A DNA stretch of 64,000 bases from contig NC_035177.2 in NCBI RefSeq assembly GCF_001659605.2, positions 4,650,611-4,714,610 of the forward strand, read 5' to 3'. The DNA is from Manihot esculenta (lineage: Eukaryota > Streptophyta > Magnoliopsida > Malpighiales > Euphorbiaceae). Under the pieces are notes generated by a model that was given only the letters and a program-made list of their open reading frames with translations, ran no database searches and was not told where the DNA came from. A program made the translations under genes and the position numbers. Shown piece by piece: positions 46,283-58,400 of the stretch. Every line of letters begins with the position of its first letter. Positions within the stretch are counted from its first letter, which is position 1.

Positions 46283-48401
46283 ATGGAGTCACAAAATGAT
46301 CAGATGCTCCAAAATAGTACTAGTGATTCGAATCAAACTAGTACTGATGCTTCAACAGAAACAACCACATCATCAAAAGCAAGAGAAAACTAGTAAAGCC
46401 AATGTCTATAGTTTAAGATCACTTCACAAAATTCGTCAATAGTGTAGGTGAATTAAAAGATAAGTGTAATTATTGTAAAAAGGAATTTTGTTGTGATCCA
46501 AAGAGAAACGGAACCACTGCACTTAAGAATCACCTTAATTCATGCAAAAAACACCCACATTCCATTGAGAATAAACAAGCACAATTATTATTGCAAAAAA
46601 ATGCAAGTGATAATGATGTGAATGATTTAGGCACTCTTACTACTTGGAAATATGATGAAAATGCAATTAGGAAGGCCCTTGTCCATATGATAATCATTGA
46701 TAAATTGCCTTTTAGATTTATAGAAGGAAAAGGTTTTAGAAGATTTATGAGAGCAATTTGTCCAAGGTTTAGGATTCTTTCTCGTTGGACAATTTCACGT
46801 GATTGTTATGATTTGTTTATTGAGTAGAGATCAAAATTGAAGTCTTTTTTTAAGAAAAATTGTCAAAGAGTGAGTCTTACTACAGATACATGAACATTAT
46901 TGCAATGCATTAATTACATGTGCATAAATGCTCACTTTATTGACAATGATTGGAAGTTGCATAAGAGAATCATTAGTTTTTGTCCCATTTCAAGTCATAA
47001 AGGTGAAGCAGTAGGTAGAGCAATTGAGACTTACTTGCTAGAGTGGGGGTTAGATAAAGTGTTCACTGTTACAGTTGATAATACTAGTTCTAATGATGTG
47101 GCCATATCTTATTTGAAAAAGAAGCTTGCTAATTGGGGTGTTAGTGTTGCTAACTCTACTTACTTGCATATGAGATGTATGGCACATATCATCAATTTAG
47201 TTGTCCAGAATGGCTTAAAAGATGTGAATGATTCAATGATGAAAGTACAAGATGCAGTAAGATATATGAGGAGTTCTCTAGCTAAGTTGAAGAAATTTAA
47301 GGAGTGTGTGCTTCATGAAAAAATTGAAAGCAAATCTTTATTATGTTTAGATGTGCCAACTAGATTGAATTCAACTTACCTGATGTTGAATACAGCTCAA
47401 AAATATGAAAGAACATTTGAAAGGTACAAGTCACAAGATCCCATGTTTAAGATTGATATGGGAGAGAATAACATACCTGACTATTATGATTGGACACAAG
47501 TTAGGAAGATGGCAGATACGTTGGCTCATTTTTATAAGCTCACTTTGCTTATCTCGGGCTCTATGTATGTTACATCAAACCTATTTTTTAGTGAGGTCAG
47601 TGATTTAGCCTTTATTTTAAACTAATGGATTAATAACAATGATCTTGGTATGAAATCTATGGGGAAAGAATGAGGGTTAAATTTGACAAATATTGGGGAG
47701 ATGTGGATAAAATGAATAAAATTATCTATTTTGCTGTTGTTCTTGACCCTTGTGATAAATTTGAGTTTATAGATTATTCTTTCTCCTAAATATATGGTAA
47801 AGAGAAAGGTGTAGAGCTATTTAATAAGGTCAAAAGTTCTTTGTTTGATTTGTTTAATGAATACAAAAAAATGTATTAACCTAATTTTGAGCAATTCAAT
47901 GATAATAGTTCACAACAATTAAGTGAGAGTTGAACTAATACCGGTTTAATAAACCCTAAGCCTAAATTCTTTTTGAAGCATCACTATAAGAAGCATAAGT
48001 TGGAGGAATCTGGTGGGTTTGATTCAAAAACAGAGTTAGAAGTGTATCTAAGTGAGGCAATTCAAGAGGAAAATGAGGATTTTGATGTCATGAAATTGTG
48101 GAAAATAAATTCTGAAAAGTTTTCTATTCTAGAAAAAATGGCTAGAGATATATTAGCAATTCCAGTTTTCACAATTGCCTCAGAGAGTGCATTCAGTATT
48201 GGTGGAAGAGTGCTAGATTCCTTTAGGAGTTCCCTGACTCCTAAAATTGTTGAGGGCCTGATATGTGTGCAAGATTGGATTCGTCCATCAAATGTTCAAG
48301 TAAATGTTGAGGAAGATCTAGAAGAACTTGAAAAGGTTGAAGAAGATATGTTATATACATTTTCATATTTAATTTCAATATTTATATATATATATATATA
48401 A
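46283..48401 (+). pseudogene. hAT-family transposase (BED zinc finger, RICESLEEPER-like), inactivated
   Basis: Frame from the ATG at 46283 (MESQNDQML). A stop at 46391 interrupts it before the BED finger (CNYCKKEF...HLNSC, 46464-46542). Then come the central DDE region (LTTDT near 46880, VDNTSSND near 47076, MRCMAHIINLVVQ near 47170) and the C-terminal hAT dimerisation domain (PVFTIASESAFSIGGRVLD and following, 48161-48290). Further stops or frame changes occur near 46825, 46892, 47625, 47787 and 47877. It cannot encode an active protein. Confidence 0.85.
48385..48401. repeat. (TA)n microsatellite
   Basis: A run of alternating TA after the transposase end, too short to say more. Confidence 0.7.
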
Positions 48402-49621
48402 ATTTTTTTAGCTTATTATTATTTGCAGAATTACCGTCTATTAGGATCACCTATGGTTTAGGTAGATCATGTTCTGCTCCTACCTTATAGATGTAAGATT
48501 TATATTGAGAATTTAAATTTATTTGATGATAAAGAATCAAGGTGATTTTTAAATATCTTTTTTTGTGTAGGTTTCAATCTTTTAAATATGCTTCAACTCA
48601 ATATTTTGTGGGATCATATTAAGATATGTTGTTGAAGATGGTTGTGGATTTAATATATTGTTAAAAGTTGTTTATGGAATGATATTTTGTTGTGAATTTG
48701 TTGTTGTGGATTTAATATGTTGTGGCGAATTTATTATGTAGAATTCTGATTTTATACGTGTTTTTAAATTTTATATGGATGTGTATGGACTTTTTAAGTA
48801 TTATCATTGTGTATTCTGACAATATTTATTGATAAATTTATGTGGAATATTTATTGAATTATTTTGTTGAAATTAGAAATAGAAAATTAAAAAAAAATTA
48901 CAGATTTCAGTTTGAACCGAACCGAACCGAACTGATTTTTATCGGTTCGGTTTAGTTATATCTTCATAATTGATTTTTTCGGTTTTCAAAATTTTAACCA
49001 TTCGATTTTCTGTTTTTTCAGTTCGGTTTGGTTCAAAACCGAACCGACCGATTACACAACCCTATAAAGATGATAAATGTTGGAAATTAGAAAGAGTAAT
49101 TCATGTGAATCAACTCAATTTCATTAAAAGACATGTCATTATTAAGAGATAATGTCATTTGGCTATATATAAAAGGTTATATCTTTTTCATTGTAACATT
49201 CGAAACTCTAGTTATAGCACACAAAGATGTACTTAAATTCGAGCACAAGGAAAGTGACAAAAAGGCTTTGGTGCTTAGTTTTTGTAGACCCTCATTTAAT
49301 AAGTGTGTGAAACATTTTTATTCTATAAATTACTCATATCTAAACTGTGAAATTCTTGATATAATTCGTGTCAAATGCATGTAATTATATTAGAAACTAG
49401 TAATATAAATGATAGTCTTAGAATATTATGTACAGATATGGATTATGATCCATATATAAAAATGCATGCGTTGAATAGTTTATGTTTTTTTTTATTAGTA
49501 TCAAAGTCCTGATATTTATTTTTCTAGTCCTTAATATGCACTTTCATAATTTTTTTAATATAACTCTTGAATTTTGATAATATGGTTAAATCTGCTATTT
49601 TAGACTTTAATATATCTTTAT

Positions 49622-49809
49622 CCCTCTGTTTGGAATCAAGAATTTTGTAAAAATTCAATTATTCGCTTACAAAATTCTTATTTAGAATAAAAGAATTTAA
49701 ACTTTTTTAACTTGAAAAATTTTCATCATGTTTACAAATGAAATCATGAATGATTTTGCAAGAATTCATTTAAATGATTTTCTTACAAAATCATTTATGT
49801 CAAACGAGG
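49622..49809. mobile_element. Short MITE (CCTCTGTTTGG ends)
   Basis: The left end CCTCTGTTTGGAATCAAG and the inverted right end CCTCGTTTGACATAAATG form terminal repeats around a 188-bp unit. It is GTTTGRCA-type, like the outer element at 239-1472. Copy 1 of the tandem duplication keeps only the right part (ending CAAACGAGG near 43720). No clear target duplication was seen. Confidence 0.5.
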
Positions 49810-49916
49810 AATATATGATTTGTATTATTAAAGTTAGAAAGATAGAACTTTCTAAATTTGAGAAAAGTCTCAAAATTCTACATTTAAAAGAAAGTCTATA
49901 TTAGAAAATTTATTAC

Positions 49917-51417
49917 TAGAATTCTCTCAAATGATATCTAAAATCACACATATTTAGAATAAATTTGAAACACTATATTGTTTCATTATGAAATGATATA
50001 TTATTTCACTGGAAATGATATGTTGTTAACTAAAAATGATATGTCGGTTCACCTAAAGCACCATAATTTATTCAACTAAAGTGACGTGTCATTTCAACTG
50101 AAAATATGTGTTTTTCATATGAAAAGACATGTACTTTCAACTAAGAAGACATGTCATTTCAATTAAAAAGATGTATACTTTCAACGGAAAATATGTGTAT
50201 TTTTAAAATTGTCTTTTCTACCGAATTTTTTTTTCATTAAAACGAAATATTATTTGATTTCCATATGAGTGTTATATATATGTTTAAACACATATTAGAG
50301 CCATATGAGTCACATGATACAGTTATGAAATTTTTTCTTTATGAAAAATTTTTACAAATATTTTTTGGTAACTTTAAATAAAATTTTATACTTTATATTT
50401 TTTATTATTTATTTTTTTTAAGATAAATAATGTTTTAATTGTCAAAATATTATAAATTATCAAAATTTGATTAACTACTTTTTAATTTTTTGAGTCACCC
50501 TATTACCTTAAAGTCATTTATTTATATAAATGAATTATTTTATTAACATTCAAATTTTTGTAAGTGATAAAAAAATTTTTTGACAATATCTGTGAGGATA
50601 TCAATATTGATATGCACTCTATAACAATAGTTTAGAGTGATTGATAATGATTATAATTGGTTAATCTGTGATTATTCTGGTTATTAAAAAATGACTTAAA
50701 TTATTTTGTGAAACAAATCGTTAAGTTAATGGACAAATTCATGATATAATTTGATAAGTATAACTGATATAGAGAGACGATAAAACTATTAAGTTTGACT
50801 TTATACTGTTACTCAATCAGAGTAGAATATTTAATATATTTGTGACATAAGTTGGATTACAATATTAGTAATTTCTACAAGTGATTAGTTTAAAATTTTA
50901 TCAAAAAAAAAATAAAAATATGTTTACTAGGTAAGGAAGACTGTGAGTCATTCTATCAAATTGTCAGTAAGGATACTAAGATATAAAATTTTGTGATATA
51001 ATACTATATAAAGTTGATTATGAGCTGCATGTAGACCTGAATCTTAATTTCATTAGATTTTGTAATGTTTTTTATTGAAATTTTTAGATCATGTTTATTT
51101 TATATTGAACAATATATTTATTTTTATAAGTTCTTTATATGATGAGTTATATATATGTTTTTATATATTTTTATTGAACACTTAAATATTTATTATTAAA
51201 TAAATATTGATGTTTTAATCTTAAAATGAAGAAATTTAAGATTACTATTCCTTTACATAAGTAATTATGTTAAACTTATTATATATTAGAATCTTAGATG
51301 GTAATTAGGAACTTAGTGAACTTTTAATTCTAAATCTAATATAAAATAAAATAAATACTAGTATACGTAATTATTGTATAGGATAAATATGTATATGAAT
51401 TTACGTTTGTTGCATTA
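49917..51417. other. AT-rich intergenic DNA with a degenerate tandem repeat
   Basis: No gene is supported. Between about 49985 and 50205 a unit of roughly 30 bp recurs with the core ACATGTCATTTCAACTAAAA and variants (GATATGTTGTTAACT, GACATGTACTTTCAACT, GATGTATACTTTCAAC). The rest is AT-rich and featureless to me. Confidence 0.5.
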
Positions 51418-51493
51418 TATGTCACTTTAGTTTATATTTATATATCAATATGAAAATTTAATATGTATTGAATGAGTAAACTAAAGTGATATA
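51418..51493. repeat. 17-bp inverted repeat (hairpin)
   Basis: Arms TATGTCACTTTAGTTTA (51418-51434) and TAAACTAAAGTGATATA (51477-51493) pair with one mismatch around a 42-nt AT-rich loop. It may be a small MITE remnant. No function is visible. Confidence 0.55.
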
Positions 51494-51529
51494 TACTCTA
51501 GGACTATCATACCCTCAATACTTCCTCTT

Positions 51530-51699
51530 AAACATGACATATCCATAGCGCCAGTGGCATATAATGGATACTATAGTCTTTCTCTTGCATAGTGCCAAGG
51601 GCGTATAATGAGTTTTGATCTAGACTTCTATATCTATCATACATAGCATGTCATATCATATCAGGAGAACTAACGGATCATCCAACATCTATCCATAAC
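51530..51699 (-). repeat. J: decayed gypsy LTR, left piece
   Basis: Low-similarity match to the hairpin-array part of the other minus-strand LTRs: GCGCCAGTGGCATATAATGG and GTGCCAAGGGCGTATAATGA are eroded hairpin units, followed by AACTAACGGATCATCCAACA. It is cut by solo LTR H (TSD ATAAC, 51695-51699). Its left boundary is unclear. Confidence 0.6.
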
Positions 51700-53080
51700 T
51701 GTAATACCCGGCTAGACTCCGGTATCGGAATTCCTACCGTCCGGTGGAATCTCGGATGTCGGAGGCCTCTAGTAGGGTAGAAACATGTTTTCATAAAATG
51801 TTTTGAGGTATTTCATGGTTTTAAGTATGAAAATTTAATGAGTTTTTGCATGAAAAGTCTTTGGAGGAAAACTCAGGTTCGGCCGCCGAACATGCATGCG
51901 TTTTGGAGGCACGTTAGGCCCCCGAAAGCATGAGTGAGGGAAGTCCAGGTTCGGCCGCCGAAAGTCAAGTTCGGCCGCCGAACATGGCATGCATGCGGAG
52001 GCACATTCGGCCCCCGAACGTGGCCTGGCCAGCCACCTATAAAAGGGTCACTTAGCCGAAAAGGGCGAGCTTTCTCCCATTTTCGGCCACAGCTAGCTTC
52101 CGACCTCCCTCTCCCCAGATCTTGTGTTCTTTCTCCAAATCTCCTCCATTTTTCTTGAGTTTTCACCTCTCATTGCAAGTTTTGAGCATTTAAGACAAGT
52201 TTTGGAGCTTTGGGAACTCAGGAGCTCATTTGCTTGGATCTCCGAGTTTAGGTCGTCTCTCTCTCGATCTTCAAGAGGTAAGAGCCGATCTTAAGCTCAT
52301 TGTATGGTTTAAGTAAGTTTTAAGTTGTTTTATGGGGTAGAATGGCATGTATAGGGTTGTATGAGTTTTTAAGCAAATGTTATGTTTTTGAACAATGTGG
52401 CATGTTTGAAGTGTTGTAGTTGGGGTATTTGATAGTTTGAGACCCCTAGGTGTGATGTATGATGTGTATGCATGTTGTAGAATAGGTTTATGCATGATTG
52501 GAGAGTTTGGAGGTAAAAATGCATAAGGGAGCCAAGTTTCTGCCCTTTGGCAGAAACTAGGTTCGGCAGCCGAAGGAACTTTCGGCCGCCGAACATGGCT
52601 GAGGAGGCAGGCCTTTCGGCTGCCGAAGTTGCCCCCGAAAAGAGACTTTCATCTCTGTCTGGGACTTTTGGCCGCCGAAGGTGCCGCCGAACCTGCCTGA
52701 CTTTCGGCTCTGGAGGGACTTTCGGCCGCCGAACCTGCCGCCGAAAGTGCCCTGTCCAGCCATTTCTTGCATGTTTTTATGTAGTTGTTTTATGATGTTT
52801 TAGGGGGTTTTTGGGGAGTATATTAGAGTTATGTTTATGTATGTTGGTCCCTCATTGGAGTCCACCTGTGTAGGTTCGGACCCGAGGAACCGAGGACCCC
52901 AGCTGTAATACCCGGCTAGACTCCGGTATCGGAATTCCTACCGTCCGGTGGAATCTCGGATGTCGGAAGCCTCTAGTAGGGTAGAAACATGTTTTCATGA
53001 AATGTTTTAATTGTTTTTAATGATTTTAAGTAAAGAGGAAATGAGTTTTTGCATGTAAAGTCTTTGGAGGAAAACCCAGG

Positions 53081-53205
53081 TTCGGCCGCCGAAAGTCAAG
53101 TTCGGCCGCCGAACATGCATGCGTTTTGGAGGCACGTTAGGCCCCCGAAAGCATGAGTGAGGGAAGTCCAGGTTCGGCCGCCGAAATCCAAGTTCGGCCG
53201 CCGAA
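53081..53205 (+). promoter_or_regulatory. Upstream palindrome cluster with GCCGCC core (I LTR)
   Basis: TTCGGCCGCCGAA at 53081-53093, 53101-53113, 53173-53185 and 53193-53205, 56-180 bp upstream of the TATA box. The 3' LTR has only three in this block because one 20-bp unit is missing. The core GCCGCC equals the ERF GCC-box core. Activity is inferred. Confidence 0.6.
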
Positions 53206-53260
53206 CATGGCATGCATGCGGAGGCACTTTCGGCCCCCGAACGTGGCCTGGCCAGCCACC

Positions 53261-53267
53261 TATAAAA
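53261..53267 (+). promoter_or_regulatory. TATA box of element I 5' LTR
   Basis: TATAAAA within GCCAGCCACCTATAAAAGGG, a block shared by all gypsy LTRs in this window. The 3' LTR copy is at 60934-60940. Confidence 0.75.
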
Positions 53268-54435
53268 GGGTCACTTAGCCGAAATGGGCGAGCTTTCTCC
53301 CATTTTCGGCCATAGCTAGCTTCCGACCTCCCTCTCCCCAGATCTTGTGTTCTTTCTCCAAATCTCCTCCATTTTTCTTGAGTTTTCACCTCTCATTGCA
53401 AGTTTTGAGCATTTAAGACAAGTTTTGGAGCTTTGGGAACTTAGGAGCTCATTTGCTTGGATCTCCGAGTTTAGGTCGTCTCACTCTCTATCATCAAGAG
53501 GTAAGAGCCGATCTTAAGCTCATTGTATGTTTTAAGTAAGTTTTAAGTTGTTTTATGGGGTAGAATGGCATGTTTAGGGTTGTATGAGTTTTTGAGCAAA
53601 TGTTATGTTTTTGAGCAATGTGGCATGTTTGAAGTGCTGTAGTTGGGGTATTTGATAGTTTGAGACCCCTAGGTGTGATGTATGATGTGTATGCATGTTT
53701 TAGAACAAGTTCATGCATGATTTGAGGTTTTGGGAGGCAAGAGGTTCACTTGAGCCAAGTTTCTGCCCATTTGGGAGAAACCAGGTTCGGCAGCCGAAGG
53801 AACTTTCGGCCGCCGAACCCCCTTGTGGAGGCAGCATTCGGCTGCCGAAGCTTGCCCCCGAAAAGAGACTTTCGTCTCTGTCTGGGACTTTCGGCCGCCG
53901 AAGGTGCCGCCGAACATGCATGAGTTTCGCCTCTGTCTGGGAGTTTCGGCCGCCGAAGGTGCCGCCGAACCTGCCTGACTTTCGGCTCTGGAGGGACTTT
54001 CGGCCGCCGAACCTGCCGCCGAAAGTGCCCTGTCCAGCCATTTCTTGCATGTTTTATGTAGTTGTTTTATGATGTTTTAGGGGGTTTTTGGGGAGTATAT
54101 TAGAGTTATGTTTATGTATGTTTGGTCCCTCATTGGAGTCCACCTGTGTAGATTCGGACCCGAGGAACCGAGGACCCCAGCAGTGAGCCAGCTGCTACAG
54201 AGTTTGTCAGAGCTAGCCAGAGGTGAGTGGAATAAACCTTAAGTTTTAAAATAAATGAAATATGAATTTTGAGCATGATCCATGCATCATGAATGCCATG
54301 AGATATAGTAGGTTGTTTGCATTAGTATTCACGAATATGTTGCATTGCATTTATGATGTTGATGTGGATTGGTTATTGGATGATCCTTTAGTCCTCATAT
54401 GGTATGATGATGTTACGGCATGATATGGTATGGAA

Positions 54436-54580
54436 GTCCAGGTTGTACCCATTCTACGTCCCTGGCACGATGTAAGAGAAAGTCCAGGTTGTACCCATTC
54501 TACGTCCCTGGCACATTGGAATGTTATGATATGTTATGTTAAGAGAAAGACCGGTTGTACCCATTCTACGTCCCGGCACT
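54436..54580 (+). repeat. Three hairpin units with compensatory change (I LTR)
   Basis: Units 1 and 2 have arms CCAGG/CCTGG (54438-54442 with 54461-54465; 54484-54488 with 54507-54511). Unit 3 has CCGG/CCGG (54551-54554 with 54573-54576): one A is lost from the left arm and one T from the right, so pairing is kept. The loop TTGTACCCATTCTACGTC is the same. H and the 3' LTR of I show the same pattern. Confidence 0.7.
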
Positions 54581-55222
54581 TTGGAATGGAGAGGACTATA
54601 GGTGACAATACCATCCGAGATGTGATTTGTTGTGATGTGTTGCATTTCATGAAAGCATGAAATTTTAATATATGATTTCACTATTCTGCTCACTGGGCTT
54701 TCTAGTTCACCCCTCTCCCCTAACCCCAGATGTGCAGGTACAGGGTAGACCAGGAGGTTAGCCAGAGTTTTGAAGTATGTTTTTTTGTAATAGTTAGATT
54801 GTGGACATGACAATTGTACTATGATGTAATGTAAGAGATTACAGTATATTATGTAATGAGGTATATTGAGGTTATAGATGTGCTTGACCCTATGAGTATT
54901 GTAATCCCTTGTTGATGCATGATCTTAGAAATTGATGATGCAGATGTTAGCCAACTCAACACATGTATATCGCCCATTGGGGCATTGATGAGATCCCACA
55001 GAGGGGTCAAGTTTATGATTATGCTTTAGTGAATGCTCAGGTTGAGTTTGGTGTATGAGAAATGAATGAAAGAAAAGTTTAAATTTTTATGCATGTTGTT
55101 GATCATGTATGGGATTATACAGGTTTATAGGTTATATGTCAGGCTTGCTACGGGTCCCGGCGGCCTTAAGCCGATCTGGATCCTAGCGCCGGTAGCGGTC
55201 CGATTTTCGGGTCGTTACAGAA

Positions 55223-55236
55223 TGGTATCAGAGCCC
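55223..55236 (+). promoter_or_regulatory. Element I primer-binding site
   Basis: TGGTATCAGAGCCC, 3 nt after the 5' LTR end, complementary to initiator-Met tRNA. Confidence 0.9.
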
Positions 55237-55478
55237 TAGGTTCATAGGATCGGACCTAGAGTGTCGGGCTCATAGATGTTATAGAAGGTCAAGCACAATA
55301 GGAAGATCATGTCCACTAGGATAGGATGTTGAGTCCTGTCTTGTATGATGATGTGAAATGCCATGATTATATACATGTGCATTGATGCTATGATATGAAT
55401 GATGTATATGTGATGAGGGTTCATGTGTGCCCACATGAACCACATGATGCTAATGTTTGTATGATGTGTACTGTTTTT

Positions 55479-55481
55479 CAG
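55479..55481 (+). promoter_or_regulatory. 3' splice-site-like sequence before I gag
   Basis: CTGTTTTTCAG ends 8 nt before the gag ATG at 55490, as in C and E. Its pairing with a donor at 53501 or 54223 would remove most of the LTR leader and the primer site from an mRNA. This is inferred. Confidence 0.5.
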
Positions 55482-55489
55482 AAAACAGG

Positions 55490-58400
55490 ATGAGAGGAAC
55501 TCGTCGATCTGCACGATTGACTGGAGTGCCACCTGAGGATGAGGGCACGAGCGCCCGTCCTCCCACATTGCCTAGGGCAATGTCTTGTAGAGCCAACAGA
55601 GAAAGAGTGTCAAGGGACCCTAGAAGGTCTTTTGATGCTAGCAGAAGGGGGACAGATAGAGGAGGAAGTTCTTCAGATGTGAGGGAGGTTACAGAAGAGG
55701 ATCAGAGGAGGGATGGGAACCTGGATGTGAGCATGGAAGAAGAAGGGACAGGGGAGTCTCAGGGAGGCGTTCAGGCCTCGGGGTATGGTTTTCCACCCCA
55801 TTATCCACCCTTCCCACATGGTTCAGGGTATCCGATGGGAGGTACATCGGATTACTCTAGCTTTAACCCCTACCCTACCTACATGCCTTATCCACCTTTC
55901 TATCCACCTTACGCACAGTACCCAGCTTATCCACCCTCACCTTTCTATCCAAACCCGGCAAACCCCACCTCGGGGAATGTTGTACCCCCACCTCCACCAC
56001 CTACAGAACCAGCAGCCCCAGTTACTCAACCTCCTAGACCTAGCTCAGCTGATGGGAGCAAGGTAAAGATGACAGATTACCTTAAGCTGGATGCTCCCAA
56101 ATACAAGTCAGGGGATGACCCCTTTGAGTATCTGAGAGTGGTGAAGACAATAACTGATGAGCTAGGGGCAAGTGACAGCAGGGCCATTCAGATGGCAGGG
56201 TTCTTCAGATGGCAGGGTTCACTTTAAAGTGCAAGAAGGCACGGGAATGGTTCAAGTGTTATGTGGACCCGAGACTAGACGGTATGACATGGGAAGAATT
56301 TGCGAATGAGTTCGTTGGATGGGCTTTTCCAGACAGTTCCAGAGAACTGAAGATGATTGAGTTTGAGCAACTGAGGCAGTCAGAGCACATGGGTGTAGAG
56401 GAGTTCACGGATAAATTCTTGGAGCTATTGCCTTTTTCAGGGCAAGCTCTAGATACAGATACGAAGAAAGCCAAGAGATATGTTATGAAGCTACATTCTA
56501 GGTACTCCTCGTTAATTCAGTCAGCTGAGAGAGAAAGTTTCCACACTGTGGTGGATATGGCTCGAAGGATGGAGGCGAGTGCTATAGTTGAGGGGTCAGT
56601 GAAGCAGTCAGTGACCCAGTCTTCAGGGATTAAGACCCCAGGCAGAGGAGGACCAGGTTTCTCTTCTCAGAGCTCAAGTAAGAAGAGGTGGGATAACACC
56701 ACCAGGAAGCCGAAGAAGAATAAGTTTTGGAGCAAGTTGAAATCCGGTCTGGGATTTGGCGGTGGCTCGAGCTCAGGCTCAGATGGTACAGAATGCCAGA
56801 GATGTGGAAGACCGCACAGGGGAGTGTGTCGAGCTGGGACTAATACATGTTTCAGATGTGGACAGGAGGGACACATAGCTCGGAAGTGCCCTAGAGCGCC
56901 TTTTATGGGCCAGCCCCAGCAGACAGCTTCTGGTAGTGTGGCACAGCCAGCAGTTCCAGCCACAACTCAGGGCAGTGGCAGAGGTAGAGGGAGAGGGGCA
57001 GCCTCTTCTTCTGGTTCTCGAGGTGAAGGTCCATCAGCTCCAGCCAGGATCTTCACCATGACACAACAGGAGGCTAACACATCCAACACCGTGGTGTCAG
57101 GTAATCTCGTCATTGGGTGTTCTGATGTGTATGCATTAATGGACCCGAGTGCATCTCATTCATTTATTGCTCCGAGAGCCGTTGAGAGGTTGGGTCTGAT
57201 AGTCTCTGGGTTAGAGTGTCCCCTATAGGTCAGTGGACCCAAGTGTGACCCGTTAGTGGCAGTGCCAGTCTGCCAGTACAGTCCAGTTTTTGTTGAGGGA
57301 AGATGCCTCTCCGCCGACCTTGTGGTTCTAGATTTGACAGACTTTGACGTCATTCTAGGGATGGATTGACTATCTACCCATGGTGCTACCTTGGACTGCA
57401 GGGACAAGGTAGTCAGGTTCAGAGATCAGAACGGGTCAGAGGTCGTCTTCAGAGGAGACATGAGGGGCACACCTAGAGGTCTGATATCAGCTCTTCAGGC
57501 TCGTAGGTTGCTTAGGAAGGGATGTCAGGGGTACTTAGCTCACGTGAGAGAGCTAGACAGTCAGGTCAGGGAGCCGGCCTCGGTGCCAGTTGTCAGAGAG
57601 TTCCAGGATGTTTTTCCGGATGAACTTCCAGGTTTACCACCTGCTAGGGAGATAGAGTTCGAGATAGAGTTGGTGCCTGAAACTAGACCGATCTCTATCC
57701 CTCCCTACAGGATGGCCCCAGCCGAGTGAAAGGAGTTGAAAGAGCAATTGCAGGAGCTGGTAGAAAAGGGCTTCATCCGACAGAGTACCTCACCTTGGGG
57801 TGCTCCGGTCTTGTTTGTGAGGAAGAAGGATGGATCCCTTAGACTTTGTATCGACTACAGACAGTTGAACAAAGTCACTACCAAGAACAAGTACCCTTTG
57901 CCAAGGATCGACGATCTATTCGACCAGCTAGCAGGAGCGGGTTGTTTCTCCAAAATAGATCTGAGATCTGGGTACCATCAGCTGAGGATCAGAGAAGAAG
58001 ATGTGCCAAAGACAGCTTTCAGGACCAGATATGGGCATTTTGAGTTCCTTGTAATGCCGTTCGGGTTAACAAACGCCCCTGCAGCATTCATGGATCTCAT
58101 GAACAGAGTGTTTAGCCAGTACCTGGATCACTTCGTTATTGTCTTCATAGATGATATCTTGGTGTATTCCAGGAATGCAGAGGAGCATGCCCATCATCTG
58201 CGGTTGGTCTTGCAGACCTTGAGGGAACATGGCTTGTATGCCAAGTTCTCTAAATGTGAGTTCTGGCTGAGGAGCATTTCGTTCTTGGGGCATGTAGTGT
58301 CAGAGAATGGGTTAGAGGTAGACCCCAAGAAGACAGAAACTGTGGCTAACTGGCCTAGACCCACTTCAGTGACGGAGATCAGGAGTTTCTTGGGTTTGGC

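Larger units (their letters stand above)
44229..49064 (+). mobile_element. hAT DNA transposon, 4.8 kb, with broken transposase
   Basis: Starts TAGGGGAGAGCATATTTCGG and ends CCGATTACACAACCCTA (inverted: TAGGGTTGTGTAATCGG). The 8-bp target duplication is TAGAGATG (44221-44228) versus TAAAGATG (49065-49072), one mismatch. Subterminal GGTTCGGTTT-type repeats lie at both ends. It encodes a BED-finger hAT transposase on the plus strand. It is the only element in the window with the TAGGGG termini and coding capacity, so it may represent the source family of the MITEs. Confidence 0.88.
43843..49916. repeat. Tandem duplication, copy 2, interrupted by hAT transposon
   Basis: The direct second copy, split at 44228/49065 by the hAT element. 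Copy 1 gives the empty-site sequence (GATAGAGATGATAAATGTTG), which confirms the 8-bp duplication made by the hAT insertion. Its 3' half includes a MITE at 49622-49809 whose left half is missing from copy 1. Confidence 0.78.
52904..55219 (+). repeat. Element I 5' LTR (promoter copy)
   Basis: In order: palindromes at 53081, 53101, 53173 and 53193; TATA box 53261-53267; donor-like CAAGAG/GTAAGAG (GT at 53501); a second palindrome block (about 53786-54020); donor-like CCAGAG/GTGAGTGG (GT at 54223); three hairpin units (54436-54580); and a pyrimidine tract with TGTGCAG (54731-54737), an acceptor-like site. It ends CGTTACA directly before the primer site. Confidence 0.92.

Noticed and set aside
49133..49384. 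83-codon frame after the hAT element
   Set aside because: It lies in the tandem duplication and the matching frame in copy 1 is broken. No domain is recognised.
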